A DNA stretch of 64,000 nt from Melitaea cinxia (GCF_905220565.1 NC_059406.1:9124001-9188000); one strand, 5' to 3'; counted from the stretch's first letter, positions 26,401 to 38,486 are shown. Notes: generated by a model from the letters alone, not told the origin. Translations and numbers: made by a program.

Positions 26401-29400
26401 AGTAGTTATTTGGTTATTACATACTTTTTAGTAAAATTAACTCTAAAAACTCTTATCATTAAACATAAAATATTCAGTTAATTATAGATCCAGCTAGTCA
26501 AAATTATAAAATAATTACACTTTCATATTTTGAAGTCCTAACTAATACACGTTTGTCATAATTTTTAACTTTACATTTTATTATAATTCATATTCTATTA
26601 AAAAAATTAAGTATCTTCTTATAACATTTCCAAAGACAACCAAAAGCTAATCAGAATTAAATGCCAGTTGTTGGTAACCAACTACGTTCACAAAATTTTA
26701 GATATATTGTGTTGTTGTTACCCATTGGGATATGAACCCTAAAACAGGGTTATTACAAACATTTTACAGGTGTAATAAAAACATAATATCAATGAACAAA
26801 TAGATCAAGCTGGAAATATAATGTCAAGAAGGAACTTACTTTTATCTCAAGAACACCTCAAATTAAAGTTGAAAAGGCATGTATATATACAATAGCAAAC
26901 GTTAATGTGGTCGCCACCACAGTCGAATAAAAAAATTCTGGTAAGTAAAAATATTGAAATTCACTTATCCAGGATTGTAAGAGGTGCTTGGAAATTATTT
27001 AAAAGCGGTTTTCCCCGATATTTTTAACGTGGTTATGAAATGAAACTTATTAATTGATTGAGAATCAAGTTGTTATCCCGGTTTTCTTCTCTTAGTACTA
27101 GATCTTACATACATATGTTTGAAGTGAATGAAGTTGATTTCATTCTTTATTTATTGTGGTTAAGAGCGAAGCTACCATGGAATAGAAATGTATATTCCGT
27201 AGAGAAGAATCGGCGAGAACTTCGCAGTTACTCTTTTTGAAAAAACTGTGTTTATTATAAAATTGGTAAAATCTTCCATCTAATACAGCGCCACGAAATC
27301 CAATCGTCATTATTATTAATATAATCTTGAACCGAATAATATGCTTTAGCTATTAATTTTTCTTTAAACTTAATTCCATGCAATTGTGAAATCGGTTAAT
27401 GAATGGGAAAGTGTTACTTGAACATGTTTAAGTTTTTGATGTCCTATATAGTGAATTCAAACAAAAGATTTAACGGAAATTAATGTAGATATTTAATGAA
27501 AATGTAAATGACATAAAAATCAAAAACATTCAAATGTTCAGTAACAAAATAGGAGTGAAGTAATTGAGCTACATATGAGAGGTATTTATCTTAGGTCTTT
27601 GCAATAGAGGTAAGTCGAGCGTTACCGTCATGCTAGATATTTTTTGCATACTAATTGATGTTTCATTTACTTATGTAATATAACCTGTTCGTTTTTATCT
27701 GTAAATTCTAAAATTAAAATTACACGTTGACTTGTGCTCTTTAATTTTTTAATGTCATCATAAGTACTACATCTGCAAGTTACCGACCCCGCAATGTTCA
27801 TAAAATGCTAGACTAATTTATTATTTATGTAAATGTTATTTTTATTAAGATAGAAATGAACTTTAATGTTAAAATTGTAACTCTAGTTTTCGACTTCGCA
27901 ACGACTACGGCTTAAGGGTACGGTATTTTTGAGTCCGACTAAAAGAAAGTGGTTTTTTTATTTTTCTTAGGTTTTTACTATAGTGGTAAAGCCTGTTAAC
28001 CTTATTTTTAAGTTCATTTGTAGCTAACACTCATATATAAGATTTGATTAATTGACTTTAGTATGATTAAATAAATTTCATTTTGTACAAATCAAAACCT
28101 ATTTTTATAAAAATACTAGCTGACTCGGCAAACGTTGTCTTGCCGCTAAACGCTATTTAAAAATAGGGTTTGGTGGTAGAAGGGTGAAAATTTAGGATTG
28201 TATGTATTTTTCAACGCCAAATCATAATAAAATAAAAAATAAATAATTTATCTAAAAATTAAAAAAAAAAAAATGAGGAGTGGACTACCCTTAACATTTA
28301 AGGGGATGAAAAATAGATGTTGTTCGATTCTCAGACTTACCCAATATGCACACAAAATTTCATGAAAATCGGTCAAGCCGTTTCGGAGGAGTTTAACTAC
28401 AAACACCGCGACACGAGAATTTTATATATTAGAAGATATTTATATATATTTTCATTTTGCAGCAATACTGTTAGGTTAGAGATATACGATACGTGACATT
28501 ACTATTAAAGACGTCATAGATCATTTTAGATAATTTTATCAGAAGAATTTATTATATCTTTTTACTATATCAATTTAATTAAGTGTTCTTATGCGTGTGG
28601 GAATATATTATCGTATGTATTATATTATGTATCGTATATGTGTATGCGTGTATGTATAAGTATAAGTATCGTATTATTTGTATCTACGTGTGTATACCTA
28701 ATATATGCATTATTATGTATGTTTGCATTTATATATTGTATAATTATGTATTTATTATATATTATATTTTTATTCTCAATATGTTTAGATTGTACACGCT
28801 AATTTTGCGACTATTTTATAAGTTTCCTGTGGCAGGACTACTGGAAGAGATTCCATCATGGGATAAGTAGTGTTTGTACCAGCATTGTTTATAAGAGCTA
28901 TTTCCTTTTGCTATCCTAGTGTACACAAATTGTTAAATAAATAAATAAATATATCTTTTAAACATAAGTATGATATTTACGATCTAAAGAAATTTTTACC
29001 CATTTTTCATAAAAAAAGTGAATCTGTTTCATACGTAGGTATATATATATCTATCGACGTACCGACTTTCATGACAATCAGTTCAGTATTTTTGACATGA
29101 AAGAGTAACAAACATCTACCCATTCATTCATCCATCCTCACAAACTTTTGCATCGATATATAGTAGGATTACAATTTGTATTAATAGAAATTAATAATAA
29201 TATTTTTGTACGATACAAACGCTAGTCAAAATCAAAATCAAAATCAAAAATAGCTTTATTCAAATAGCCTAAAGATCACTTTCGAATCGTCATTTTACAA
29301 ATTAAAACTTTAATAATAAATTAATATATTTGTAGAAGTAAAATAAAATAGTAACAATGTAATAAAAAACTGTATTTAATTCATTACATTTACATATTTA

Positions 29401-31114
29401 ATATATGAATATAAATTGAGTACCATTACATATATATAATAAAAAACAAAAAAACTTAACTTATCAAGAGTACAACGGTACTTACTTTAATGGCGCTTTG
29501 GAAAATTATAAACTTCTTAATGTAAAAAATGAGACGCTGTTATACGGCTATGTACCTACTACTACTACCTACCTATGTTTAATTTAATTTGGTTTATTTT
29601 TATTTAATCTATGGATAAACTAAAATTGATGGCGTTGGCATGGATTTATGTTAATTTAATGGAAACATCTTTCATTCTTTTAAACAATTATTTTGAAAAT
29701 AATCAAGTTGAAATTGATAAACTCGCTGTTAATTTAGAATCAATCAATTTGAAATTGATAAAGCACGGAAAATAAGAGACGATTTATAAATTAACAGAAA
29801 TATCTACTACTATATTTTAAAAAAATATGTCTGGATCGTAAATAGCTAAGTACAAGATTTACTTGTAGTTTCTCAAATTTTTAAGCTCATGTGTAGACCT
29901 ATGTAGACTAAAAAGACTAGTTTAGGAGTGGTAAAGGATTCAAAAATTGCTCGACATTATTCGTTTAATAGTAACACACGAACCGTTGCTAGTTTTTTTC
30001 TGTCCCCGCGTGTCTAGATATGTTGTTTCTACTAAATCTGTACTGATTAAGTTTGTGAGTTACAAACAATCACACGAATGAATATGACACCAATGAATTA
30101 ATTCGTTAATAAATCTATATCTACATATAAATAAAATGAAACTGTCTGTAATTTCAAATAACTGTATTTTTCAAGTGCATATAGTTATTTACACGATACT
30201 AAAACATATATATGATTTAAATTTTTTTGACTGTGTTTGTCTGTTTGTCTTTTTGTTTGTGTGGGTTAATCATCGGAACGGCTGAACCGATTTTTATGGT
30301 ATTTTCACTGAAAGATAAAGGAGGCTGTGGAGCAACATATATGCTACCTTTTATCCCGAAACTCTATAAAAAAATAACCATACTAAACTCATATATAAAA
30401 TAACCAAACTTTTTTTTAATTTTAAATAGAAGTTTTGCGAGGAAAAACACCTAAGTTCCCAAAAGGCTTAAATTATAAAAAGAAACATATAAATAGTAAA
30501 TAAATAAATAAAATTAAAATACTACATTCTGCGTACCAAAAAATTACTGTTTGTCAAGTCTTTATAGTTATTTTATATTTACTAGATAGAAATGTTTTTA
30601 AATGTTTGTCTATATGTCTCTGGCACGGCTCAAATAAGATAAAGAAGATAACATAGCAACATAAAAATGTTATAATCCCATAATTCCCACGTGATCAGGC
30701 TTACGCTGTTAATAAAATAATGAGGAGGAGGCTCACCTTAGTGGGTTCCGATCAGTTCGTTGTAGGTTATTTATTTGACCATGAAACCCTTATACATTAT
30801 TTCGCTTCAGCCTGTAATATCCCACTGCTGGGCATAGGCCTCTTTCCCTATGCCTTCAATGCGAGACGGCGGATATATTCCTTACCATGAGTAACGATCG
30901 CTATCAGGATTATTAACAGTTGTAAAACTTGAGTTAATCAACCATTATATAAAATCAATTTTCCTCGTAATATCTATGGACTCAATAGATATATGTACAT
31001 ACTCGTATTTAAATTTTATTACTTTAGATACATAACAATGGTTACTAACGACAAGAAAAAAATGTATAAAATAAAATTAGGTACTATAAAAAATGATATA
31101 CTTAAAAATCTTAA

Positions 31115-31204
<90 letters not shown>

Positions 31205-34200
31205 TTGGAATTTGAATGTACATAGCATTCAAATGTCCTGTTAGTAAACAAGTAGAAGTTAAAAAGTACCTTTTATTGCCTTTGTCGACCTTATCCTGAC
31301 ATTCATTTTTTGTACATATTAAAATTATTATTCTCACATTGTAAAAAAAAATTTCAGGTGATGTTTTTCTCCTTCGTTTTGCACACAGTTGTTTCTATGA
31401 CGTTGAAAAAGCGAAAAAGGCAATGGAAATTTTCTTCTCTATAAGAGGAAATAGTCCCGATTTGCTGAACAACAGAGATCCCGAGTCACCGCATATACAG
31501 AAAATTTTAAATGTAATGTAAGTTTGCTTTAAGATATTTTGTGTACACGATCGTCTATTCCTAACATAGACAATTTATGGACTATGTTTTTTTTTAAAAT
31601 AAAATTCCATACCCAACATCTGTTTGATAAAATACATTCATCGTCAGATCATTCACGACCAAACTCACACTCTGAACCAGTATGCACTGCCAAACTCACA
31701 CTCTGAACCAGAATGCACTGCCAACTGCGTCAACTTGCCAGTCAATTTTTAACGGTTTTTTCCTAATGTTACAGTAACATCGGCCTCTACCGCAGTGCGA
31801 CGAGCAATAGATGGCTTTGGTTTTGGCAAATAAACGATCCCGGCTTAGAGCAGTACGAATATCTTCTCGACGTGAAACTCTTCTTCTTGAGCACGGACGC
31901 TCACTTTCTTGACCAGGAAGTCCTATCTGATGAGGACATAGTTGTCATGGACGTAAAGGATATTACACTAAAATTTCTAACGAAAATAAATTTGTCTATA
32001 CAGAGAAGATTGTCAAAGTATCAGCAGGCAAGTATACGCTTCAGCCTGTAATATCCCACTGGCTGGGCATGTCTCTTTCCCCATCTAGGAAAAGTATCAG
32101 AGCTTAATCCACCACGCTGCTCCAATGCCGGTTGTCGGATGCATTCCCTATTATGAGTAACGATCGCTATCAGGTGTACATGTTAACAACTGGAACCGAC
32201 GGCTTAACGTGCTCTCCGAGGCACGATGGGGGTACCCACAAGGACTGCACAAACACCCAGACCACGACAAATATCTGTATGGTCAATAAAAATGTTTGTC
32301 ATTTGCGAGAATCGAACCCGCAACCACTAGCGCAACAGCCACAAACCAGTGCTGTGACCGTTACGCGCCGTCAGCAGGCAAGTTGTATGTAGTAATGTCT
32401 GTATTGAAGTGTAATTATTAATAAACAAGATATACCCTTGACGCCATTACATGCGTTTTGATTTAGGTATTTTCGTTTAGAAATGATTTTTTGGATAACA
32501 AGTATAAAGACACACGTATCTCGTAATGTGAATTCAAATCATGTCGATTCATTGTAATCTTTTTCATAGTTAGTCGTGATGCGATGCCAAAATACAGGCA
32601 GACAGAAAAAAAGATTGTGACATAAACATTGATTATTATAGAGGATAACTATCCAACATTTTTTAAATAGTTTTAATGTAAAAAAATGGACCCGTTACTG
32701 TTTATAATAAGTATAAACTTCAATGTTTATTTAACTTTTGAAATTCCGGCGAGTTAATAATATATTAATTACTAGCGACCCGCTCCGGCTTCGCACGGGT
32801 GCAATGCTGATACTAAATATACTACAGAATGTCTTTATTTATAGTGTGAAGCTAGCTTATAGCATGGTTATTAACATAATAACAACAACATCAAATATTT
32901 GTCGTTAGATTACACGTTGTTACAGAATGCGTTGAAGAAATAAAGGTTCACTGCTCGTTCCCCATAGGTGATAATATGTATCCTATATGTTTACCCAACT
33001 TCTTAATAATATTTGTGCCAAATTTGAAGTAAATCCATGCAGTACTTTTTGAGTTTATCCCGAATATACATACAGACAAACAGAGAAAAATTCTTAAAAC
33101 TATATTTTTGGCTTCGGTGTCGATTGTAGATTACACTCCAAGAATTCTTTAAAAAAAATATTCAATGTACAGTTTTGACTTTCCTACCATTTTATTATAT
33201 GTATAGATAATAATTGAAGTTAAAATAAATGCATTATTCTGACGTCAACATTATTATAACGATATTATCGTTTGAAAAACCTCTTTTTAACAAATTGTTT
33301 GATTATTTGGGTGAAAAAAATCTATATAGGCGTGATAAAGATCTGTTTATTTTCATGACGACTACCTCTGTAGCAAACATGAACCAAATTACAAACAACT
33401 TCTAAAATATAGTCTATTCGCGTTAACAAAATAGTAAGTCATCGCTCTCACTTACCTTAGCCATGCGTCTTGACCAATAATATCGTAGTAAATTAGAACG
33501 CATGTCTGAAGGGCCTTATTTTAACTGATCAATTTGAAAACAACGTTCAAATTTACTAAGTTTTAATTGACCGTAGGGTGTGACTAAGCTAATAGCCATG
33601 CCTTAATATTTTTTGAACGCAAATTGAATATAGTGTGAATATACATACATACGTGTACAGTATCAACAACACTGAATCAAAAACTATAACAACAAAATAA
33701 AGTTACGAAGAATAACATATATTTCAAAGTCGCAAGTGCAATTCAATTTCCTAACGCAATACAGATGAAAGCCATTAGTTATAAATTCGAATATTCTTCT
33801 TCAGGTTAAAATGGCTTTCAATAGTGCCATATGATTTCGCTAATGTCACGTAGAATGGAGAATACACAAATTCGAATATTAAATTGAAACGTCTTTTTTT
33901 GATAATAAAATAGCTAAGGCACAACATAAAAAATATCCTGCTCACAATCTTTAGCATCCCGACTGGGGAAGTACCTTGACCTTACAGAAGATCACAGCTA
34001 AATAATACTGATTTCAAGCAGTGTTGTATTCCTGTGCTGAGTAAGGTGACTAGAGCTCTTGGGGGGGATTAGGGGTAGGGACGGCAACGCGCTTGCAATG
34101 CTTCTCGTGTTGCAAGCGTCTATAAGATAGGTACGCTTACGCGTTACGCTTAAGCGTTGTTTGCCGACATAGTTATATATAAGAAATCGAAGATAAACTT

Positions 34201-35683
34201 CTGATGATTTAATATTCTAATAAGTCTTACTAAATATTACCTTACTACCTTTTGTTCTACATATGTTTGAATTTACCTATGTTTTAACAGGAGGGAATGC
34301 CAATCAGACTGAAGCAGATACACGTTATAAATGCTCCACCGTTCATAGACAAGATATACGGTGCTCTAAAACCGTTCGTCAAGAAGGAGATCACCGAAAT
34401 GGTTTGTATATATATATTATTTATCCAACCCTAATATAGATCATTATTCGGTAGTAGTAGCAGCAACAATGTAAGATATTGTATTTAATATACGTTATAA
34501 TTATTTATAACTGAAAAGTTAATGTACAAAATTAGTCCAAATAACCGTTTTATAGTAAGAAGCAAATGCTTAAGACCTATACACACTGTCGCTTGAAACG
34601 GTAGGAGGTTCTTTACTATCTCCGTATACAAACGTTGTTGCAAATGAACTTTAGCACGTCTAAATGGTACTATCACAGGTTCTGTTCGGGCATAGCCTTA
34701 TTTCAAGAAACTTAATTTAAAAAGGGAGCCATCTCGTGGGAAACTCACTTTGGATTGAGATTCCTGGATGGAGGGATTAAAGAAGTTTTATATCTACAGT
34801 CTCGTCACAAAATGAATTTCCTATATTGTGACCTACCCATGTTAGTGTAATCAAATATATTTTGTAAATGTTTTATATAATGTACAATATTTTATGTCAA
34901 TTTAGTTCATTGTATTATTTTAATAGCGTATATTGAAATTCAGTGTTCAGAGAAAGATGTTAATGTGACAAAGCAGTGCGCAAATGCAAAATTACATCCC
35001 ACCTCACACTAAAATTTTAAATTTTGCCGAAAAAATCCATGAAATTCCAAAGATGTCATCAAATTTTCAACAATTCTTGTATTATCAAATAATAGTTTAT
35101 TTTCGTCGCATAAAAAACTCTTTTAATTAAGCAACGTATAAACCCAACGTCTTGCGTTAAGTATATTTTTAGGCGATTCTATAGTTTTTCATAATAGAAT
35201 TACATATAGTACTTCGAACACATATAAAAAATTACATAATCAATTACAGATTCACAAAGGTAAAATACTCCCATTGTCTACGCCGTCCCGACTTATTTAA
35301 GCCACCTCATGAAATTCTTAAGACATTCCTTGATAAGATAATGCTCTGTTGTCAGATTTATTTCCATCCACCAAAGTCCGACTCAATATACAAGCACCTC
35401 AGCAAGGAAGACTTACCGGCAGACTACGGCGGCACAAGACCATTTTTAGCGGAATATAACAAAGAGATAATGGAACTCCTCATAAAGCACAGGTAATACT
35501 CAAAACTACATTATTGTGTTTGATCGCAAATGAAAAAATAACTATGAAATGAAAATATAGAATGCTACAAAGGTGTTAATTTTATTTTTCAGGGAAACGC
35601 TAATAAGGGAAGATTTCTGGCGGCCGAGTAAAGGCAATTCGTCCACAGAAGTTGGTTCATTCCGCACACTCGCTATTGACTAG
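20413..35683 (+). CDS. CRAL-TRIO domain protein A (alpha-TTP-like), complete
   Basis: A predicted cytosolic carrier of small hydrophobic ligands (tocopherol/retinoid-type CRAL-TRIO fold); the ligand is unknown. Coding exons: 20413-20500, 31358-31517, 31775-32027, 34291-34401, 35356-35492, 35593-35683; total 840 nt, 279 aa, intron phases 1,2,0,0,2. The N-terminal CRAL-TRIO helical region shows VFLLRFAHSCFYDVEKAKKA (about residues 32-51). The lipid-binding region includes VVMDVKDITLKFLTK, then EGMPIRLKQIHVINAP (168-183) and LPADYGG (224-230). The C-terminus is GSFRTLAID. There is no signal peptide or membrane segment. The exon-3 donor is GC (CAG|GCAAGT): this is the only choice that keeps phase 0 into GAGGGAATG, and a SINE has duplicated it. 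Other donors are GT and all acceptors AG. The best start is the ATG just after a TTTTACAG acceptor. A tandem paralogue of gene B, 16 of 37 residues identical over exon 4. Confidence 0.92.
20621..20681 (+). repeat. 21-bp tandem repeat
   Basis: Unit CTCTATTCTATATTCATAATT occurs twice exactly (20621-20641, 20642-20662), followed by a partial third unit. It lies 120 bp into intron 1 of gene A. Confidence 0.75.
21104..21435 (+). pseudogene. R1-like LINE reverse-transcriptase fragment, frameshifted
   Basis: After a Helitron-like 5' end (TCTAATATATAAAATTCTCG, about 21104-21140) the plus strand encodes RLKSLGLRVRIDKTEALLF and, after frame shifts, MKYLGLILTEGAYGIAG and PPWELVAKVLAEIYSYVS. These match the region after the YADD box of R1-like LINEs. 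It is about 300 bp, without start, YADD box or endonuclease. Confidence 0.7.
22801..23105 (+). repeat. Unclassified dispersed repeat, copy 1
   Basis: It shares about 300 bp with 39475-39770: an AT-rich lead with AATAAATTGCAAATAA, a GC-rich core (CGTCACACGCATCCCGCGT) and a conserved tail (AACTGCATAATGTTTATTAC). No terminal inverted repeats or coding potential were recognised. Confidence 0.6.
23579..24040 (-). repeat. Dispersed repeat, CTTGACTTGGGG type, copy 3, interrupted
   Basis: A reverse copy beginning AAAAACGAGTATGCTTTAGAC and ending CTTACTCCCCAAGTC. The left part is split by a hAT-type MITE at 23600-23835, so the repeat predates that insertion. Confidence 0.5.
23600..23835. mobile_element. 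hAT-type MITE with 8-bp target duplication
   Basis: A 236-bp element with inverted ends CAGTGGTGAGCAACC and GGATTGCTCACCCCAG. It is flanked by the exact 8-bp duplication CTTTAGAC (23592-23599 and 23836-23843), the target size of hAT transposons. Non-coding. Confidence 0.8.
24542..25930 (-). pseudogene. 5'-truncated R1-like LINE with broken reverse transcriptase
   Basis: The minus strand carries a non-LTR retrotransposon remnant. One frame holds RVICYADDTLLTAQARSFKD, the catalytic YADD box of the palm, followed by SVSKTEALNF. Another (25357-25022) holds RRLYASIVRSMALYGAPVF, AVRAIRGYCMVSWTAATLLA and DPPWELQAQMLAKVYRYR, the thumb and C-terminal region of R1-like elements. The frames are out of register, so it is dead. 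It is GC-rich against an AT-rich intron. The 3' end is marked by an A run on the minus strand at about 24541-24533. An imperfect flanking match (AAAGATGACAAATAT / AAAGAAGACATATAT) may be an aged target duplication. Confidence 0.8.
28116..28436 (-). mobile_element. Helitron-like non-autonomous element
   Basis: On the minus strand it starts TCTTCTAATATATAAAATTC, continues TCGTGTCGCGGTGTTTG and ends GTCAGCTAGT. It resembles 8245-8480. A third relative with a weaker 3' end (TTAGCTGATCCCGC on plus) begins near 22170. Confidence 0.5.
29226..29310 (-). repeat. LINE-type 3' tail with TTTTGA repeats
   Basis: The plus strand shows repeated AAAATC units followed by ATAGCTTTATTCAAATAGCC and CGTCATTTTACA. 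In reverse this is a 3' end with a simple-repeat tail, a pattern of lepidopteran LINE/SINE 3' ends. Confidence 0.45.
30798..30905 (-). repeat. SINE fragment
   Basis: It shares TTCAGCCTGTAATATCCCAC and CTGGGCATAGGCCTCTTTCC with the SINE at 32034, then ATGAGTAACGATCGCTATCA. The tRNA-derived head is missing. Confidence 0.6.
31121..31199. repeat. AT dinucleotide microsatellite
   Basis: About 39 uninterrupted AT units, 158 bp upstream of gene A exon 2. All open frames crossing it are artefacts of the repeat. Confidence 0.95.
31659..31720 (+). repeat. 31-bp tandem duplication before gene A exon 3
   Basis: Two 31-bp units starting CCAAACTCACACTCTGAACC, differing at one base (CAGTATG versus CAGAATG). 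They lie within intron 2, 54 bp before exon 3. Confidence 0.8.
32034..32370 (-). mobile_element. tRNA-derived SINE inserted at the gene A exon-3 donor
   Basis: A 337-bp element in reverse orientation. Its minus strand begins with a tRNA-like head (pol III B box GGTTCGATTCTC at 32319-32308) and ends with the GGGATATTACAGGCTGAAGC tail. It resembles Metulj-type lepidopteran SINEs. It is flanked by an exact 13-bp duplication TCAGCAGGCAAGT (32021-32033 and 32371-32383), which spans the last bases of exon 3 and the GC splice donor. Confidence 0.88.
32384..34290. other. Rest of gene A intron 3
   Basis: AT-rich. It holds a reversed Helitron-like or LINE-associated piece at about 32770-33090 (TTACTAGCGACCCGCTCCGG) and a reverse dispersed repeat at 33955-34165. 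No further exon was recognised. Confidence 0.6.
33955..34165 (-). repeat. Dispersed repeat related to 54545-54800
   Basis: A reverse copy sharing CCCGACTGGGGAAGTACC, GACCTTACAGAAGATCACAG, GCGCTTGCAATGCTTCT and GTTTGCCGAC with the element at 54545. This is a very common repeat type in Lepidoptera; its class is not established from sequence. Confidence 0.6.
34402..35355. other. Gene A intron 4
   Basis: A 954-bp AT-rich intron with a weak polypyrimidine tract before the TTGTCAG acceptor. Nothing else was recognised. Confidence 0.6.
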
Positions 35684-35768
35684 CCTTTTTTAGACCAACA
35701 GAAATGAAATAGACAATATTTTTCCAATATTTTTAAAATTAAATTGTTATACGTTTTAAGCAAATTAC

Positions 35769-35774
35769 AATAAA
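35769..35774 (+). terminator. Poly(A) signal of gene A
   Basis: AATAAA lies 86 nt after the stop codon, the first such hexamer in the 3' region, and a second overlapping AATAAA follows. It gives a short 3' UTR. Confidence 0.6.
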
Positions 35775-36649
35775 TAAAAATATATTGTACGTTAAATTAC
35801 TTATTAATTAAAAATAGTATGATCCACATTTGTAGTGTACGTAAAGTAATGTAAAGTTGATATTGACCGATGTGTGAACATAAAAGATATTTTACTAGAA
35901 ATAGAAATCACACAAATTTTTTTAATTTTTTGTCTGTTTGTCTATCTTTCTGTATGTTGGTGTCCCAATGATGTCAAATATGCTGCTGAAATTAGATTTG
36001 GTTAACAAACTTATGTAACGTGTATTGCAATAAAAATCCTTGTGTAACCTTGATTCTGGCCATTTTGAAGCTCTGAGTATTTGGTAACATGAACGGGTGT
36101 ACTGCAGGTGTCCTTAGAGTATTTTGTGTTCTTAGAAATTCGCGCCACTTAATAGAAGAATGCGTTGTGTATACTTACCACAGAAAAACAAAGAAAAGAT
36201 TTTTTTTTTCGATTTCACTAGATGTAATGGATGAAATCGTAACCAAGTTGGTACACCGGGTAAAACCAGTAAATTTTACGTAATTTTTGTACGCTCATTC
36301 CGCCAACACGCAAAATCCGAATATGAAAATGTTGCAGTTTACACAGTTATGATCCTTTAAGTGTAGCAAAACTGGTGTTGGTGTAATCTTAGCATACAAT
36401 CTAGGGAGTGGGGTTATAATGTCACGATAAAAACGCTGCAGAAACAACTCGATGAAATTATGATGTGGAGATACGTTAAGGAGACTAACAAGAATTCAGG
36501 CTAGAAACAAACATAACATAACAATACACTTTACTGTACACCAAAACAAACTTTTCTATAATTAAAATAAATAAATAAAACGTAACAAACTCGCGATGAC
36601 TGACGTGACTAAAATTTCGTCAATTTTATTCCACAACAGTCATTGACCA

Positions 36650-36800
36650 TTGAGTCTTCAGCTTATTTCTTTTTAACTTGCAAAAATGCCTGTATCGAGA
36701 ACCAACTTCTAAATCCCGACGATCGCGTGTTTGAGTCCCGCTCGAAGTGGATATTTGTGTCTGTACAAATACTTGTTTATAGCTTGATGGACTTAGTTCC
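36650..36800 (+). mobile_element. tRNA-derived SINE fragment
   Basis: It has a B-box-like GTTTGAGTCCCGCTCG at about 36729 followed by GTGGATATTTGTGTCTGTAC, a combination seen in lepidopteran tRNA-derived SINEs. The tail is not defined. Confidence 0.45.
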
Positions 36801-37863
36801 AAAGTTTTATCTATATGAAGAAAAAGTGTCACTAAATCAATTAATCAAATAAACATCTATTTACATAATACCAAGAGGAATTAATATAACATAGCTAAAA
36901 CAAAATAAAATAACAATTTTCTAAAATACAATCATCTGGCATGTGAGTATAAAATGTCTGTGGTGTTGACTTAGTATACTTAATATAGAATCTTAACATA
37001 ACATCATTTTTAAAATAATTACAGATATAGGTAATCAATGACTGTATTTTTTAAATCACGCAAATCTTATACTAGTACTATTCATATATGGACCCACGAT
37101 GTAGTGATTGTCTTAGTTGTCGGATGTCTTTAAATGATTTCGTTGAGAGTGTTTCATTACAAGGCTATCTCGCACAACACCGCATTGTGTACTAAGCCTC
37201 TCACTTTTATACAACGCACGATAACGAACGATGTTTCCATTTGTTTTTGACTTATAAAAAACGAGTACAAGGAAAAAGTCAACATAAAACACATACACAT
37301 GATGGCAAGATACTCTGCATGATTAAAACATCCGGTTTATAAATAATAATTGTCTGTTTCGAAATTGAATTGAGACTTAACCACACCGGTCAGTCCCCTT
37401 CGTGTATTATTCGTCGTGTGTTCTTCGTGTGTTCATCAACTGTGCTCAACAGGCTGCCTAACTAACTGAAAAGATTGAAACTGAAAGCCATACCTATCAA
37501 ATAATAGTACGATGTTATACCAATGAATATTTACACAAATATAACAATCATATCATGTATATTACACAAAATACCTAAATTGAAATTTTAGACATACAAA
37601 ACAATATTTCAGACGATTAACATCTCGGCTTTAGTATGAAACCAATCCTATTTCCGTTGAATCTATCAATTGATAGCGTGCTATTAACCAGAATGGTAAT
37701 AGTCTACAATTAAGTATTAAATAATTAAAAGTCGTGACACGAGATCGTGTGTAATGGTGATATACCTACATATGTATAAAGCAATGGTATAAAGTGATTA
37801 GATTGATGCGTATCAAGATTAAATTACGTGTACAAAATGAATGAATATAAATCCACATAGATA

Positions 37864-38486
37864 TAATTGTGTTTGCTCACAAACGAAAAAAAAACCGACT
37901 TCAATTTCATCGACGAGTAATACAACGTAGATTGACGAAAAAATAGTCAAGTAACTACGCGTTATCAAAGATAACTCAAAAAGTAGTTATCAGATCTTGA
38001 TAAAATTAATATGCGACCACATGATAAACATCAGCTTTCGATTACATTAAAAATTATCAAAATCGGTACACCCAGTAAAAAGTTATTACGGATTTTCGAG
38101 AGTTTCCCTCGATTTCTCTAGGATCCCATCATCAGATCCTGGTTTCCTTATCACGGTACCAAACTTGGGATATCCCCTTTCCAACAAAAAAAGAATTATT
38201 AAAATCGGTACATCCAGTAGAAAGTTATGCGGTATAATACAACGTAGGTCGACGAAAAAAGCGTCAAGTAAAAACGCATTATTAGATATAACTCGAAAAG
38301 TAGTTGTTAGATCTCAAATAAATTTTAATGGGACCAATTGGCACACACCACCTTTCGATTAAAACAAAATTTGTCGAAATCGGTCTACCCGGTCAAAAGT
38401 TCTGATGTAACATACATAAAAAAAAAAAAAAAAAAAAAAAAAATACAGTCGAATTGAGAACCTCCTCCTTTTTTGGAAGTCGGTTA
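37864..38486 (-). repeat. AACCGACTTC element, full length, reverse
   Basis: It runs from TAATTGTGTTTGCTCACAAAC to TTGGAAGTCGGTT. It carries two copies of the ACCGATTTTGAT-type internal unit and a long A run (38419-38442), which reads as a T run in the family orientation. Confidence 0.7.

Larger units (their letters stand above)
20501..31357. other. Gene A intron 1 (10.9 kb)
   Basis: By far the longest intron of the cluster. It holds a 21-bp tandem repeat (20621), an LINE RT fragment (21125-21430), a dispersed repeat (22801-23105), a repeat with a nested hAT MITE (23579-24040), a 5'-truncated LINE (24542-25930), a Helitron-like piece (28116-28436), a LINE tail (29226-29310), a SINE fragment (30798-30905) and an AT microsatellite (31121-31199). 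The stretches 25990-28100 and 28440-29200 are AT-rich with no recognised exon. Confidence 0.7.

Noticed and set aside
27058..27240. 60-codon frame ending RRELRSYSF
   Set aside because: It resembles a fragment of a widespread lepidopteran repeat, but I cannot place it in a family and see no exon boundaries.
31019..31337. Overlapping open frames on both strands with long IY repeats
   Set aside because: They are translations of the AT microsatellite.
32290..32370. tRNA gene
   Set aside because: Only the tRNA-like head of a SINE: B box present but no cloverleaf with proper acceptor stem, and it is joined to SINE body sequence.
32132..32392. 86-codon plus frame ending near the second splice donor
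   Set aside because: Entirely within the reverse SINE and its duplication; common to SINE copies rather than a gene.
36089..36283. 64-codon frame beyond gene A
   Set aside because: No motif, no splice link and no repeat; AT-biased. Treated as chance.
37391..37500. TCAGTC initiator as a gene B start site
   Set aside because: No RGWYV at +28 and no convincing donor downstream; the 41134 candidate fits better.
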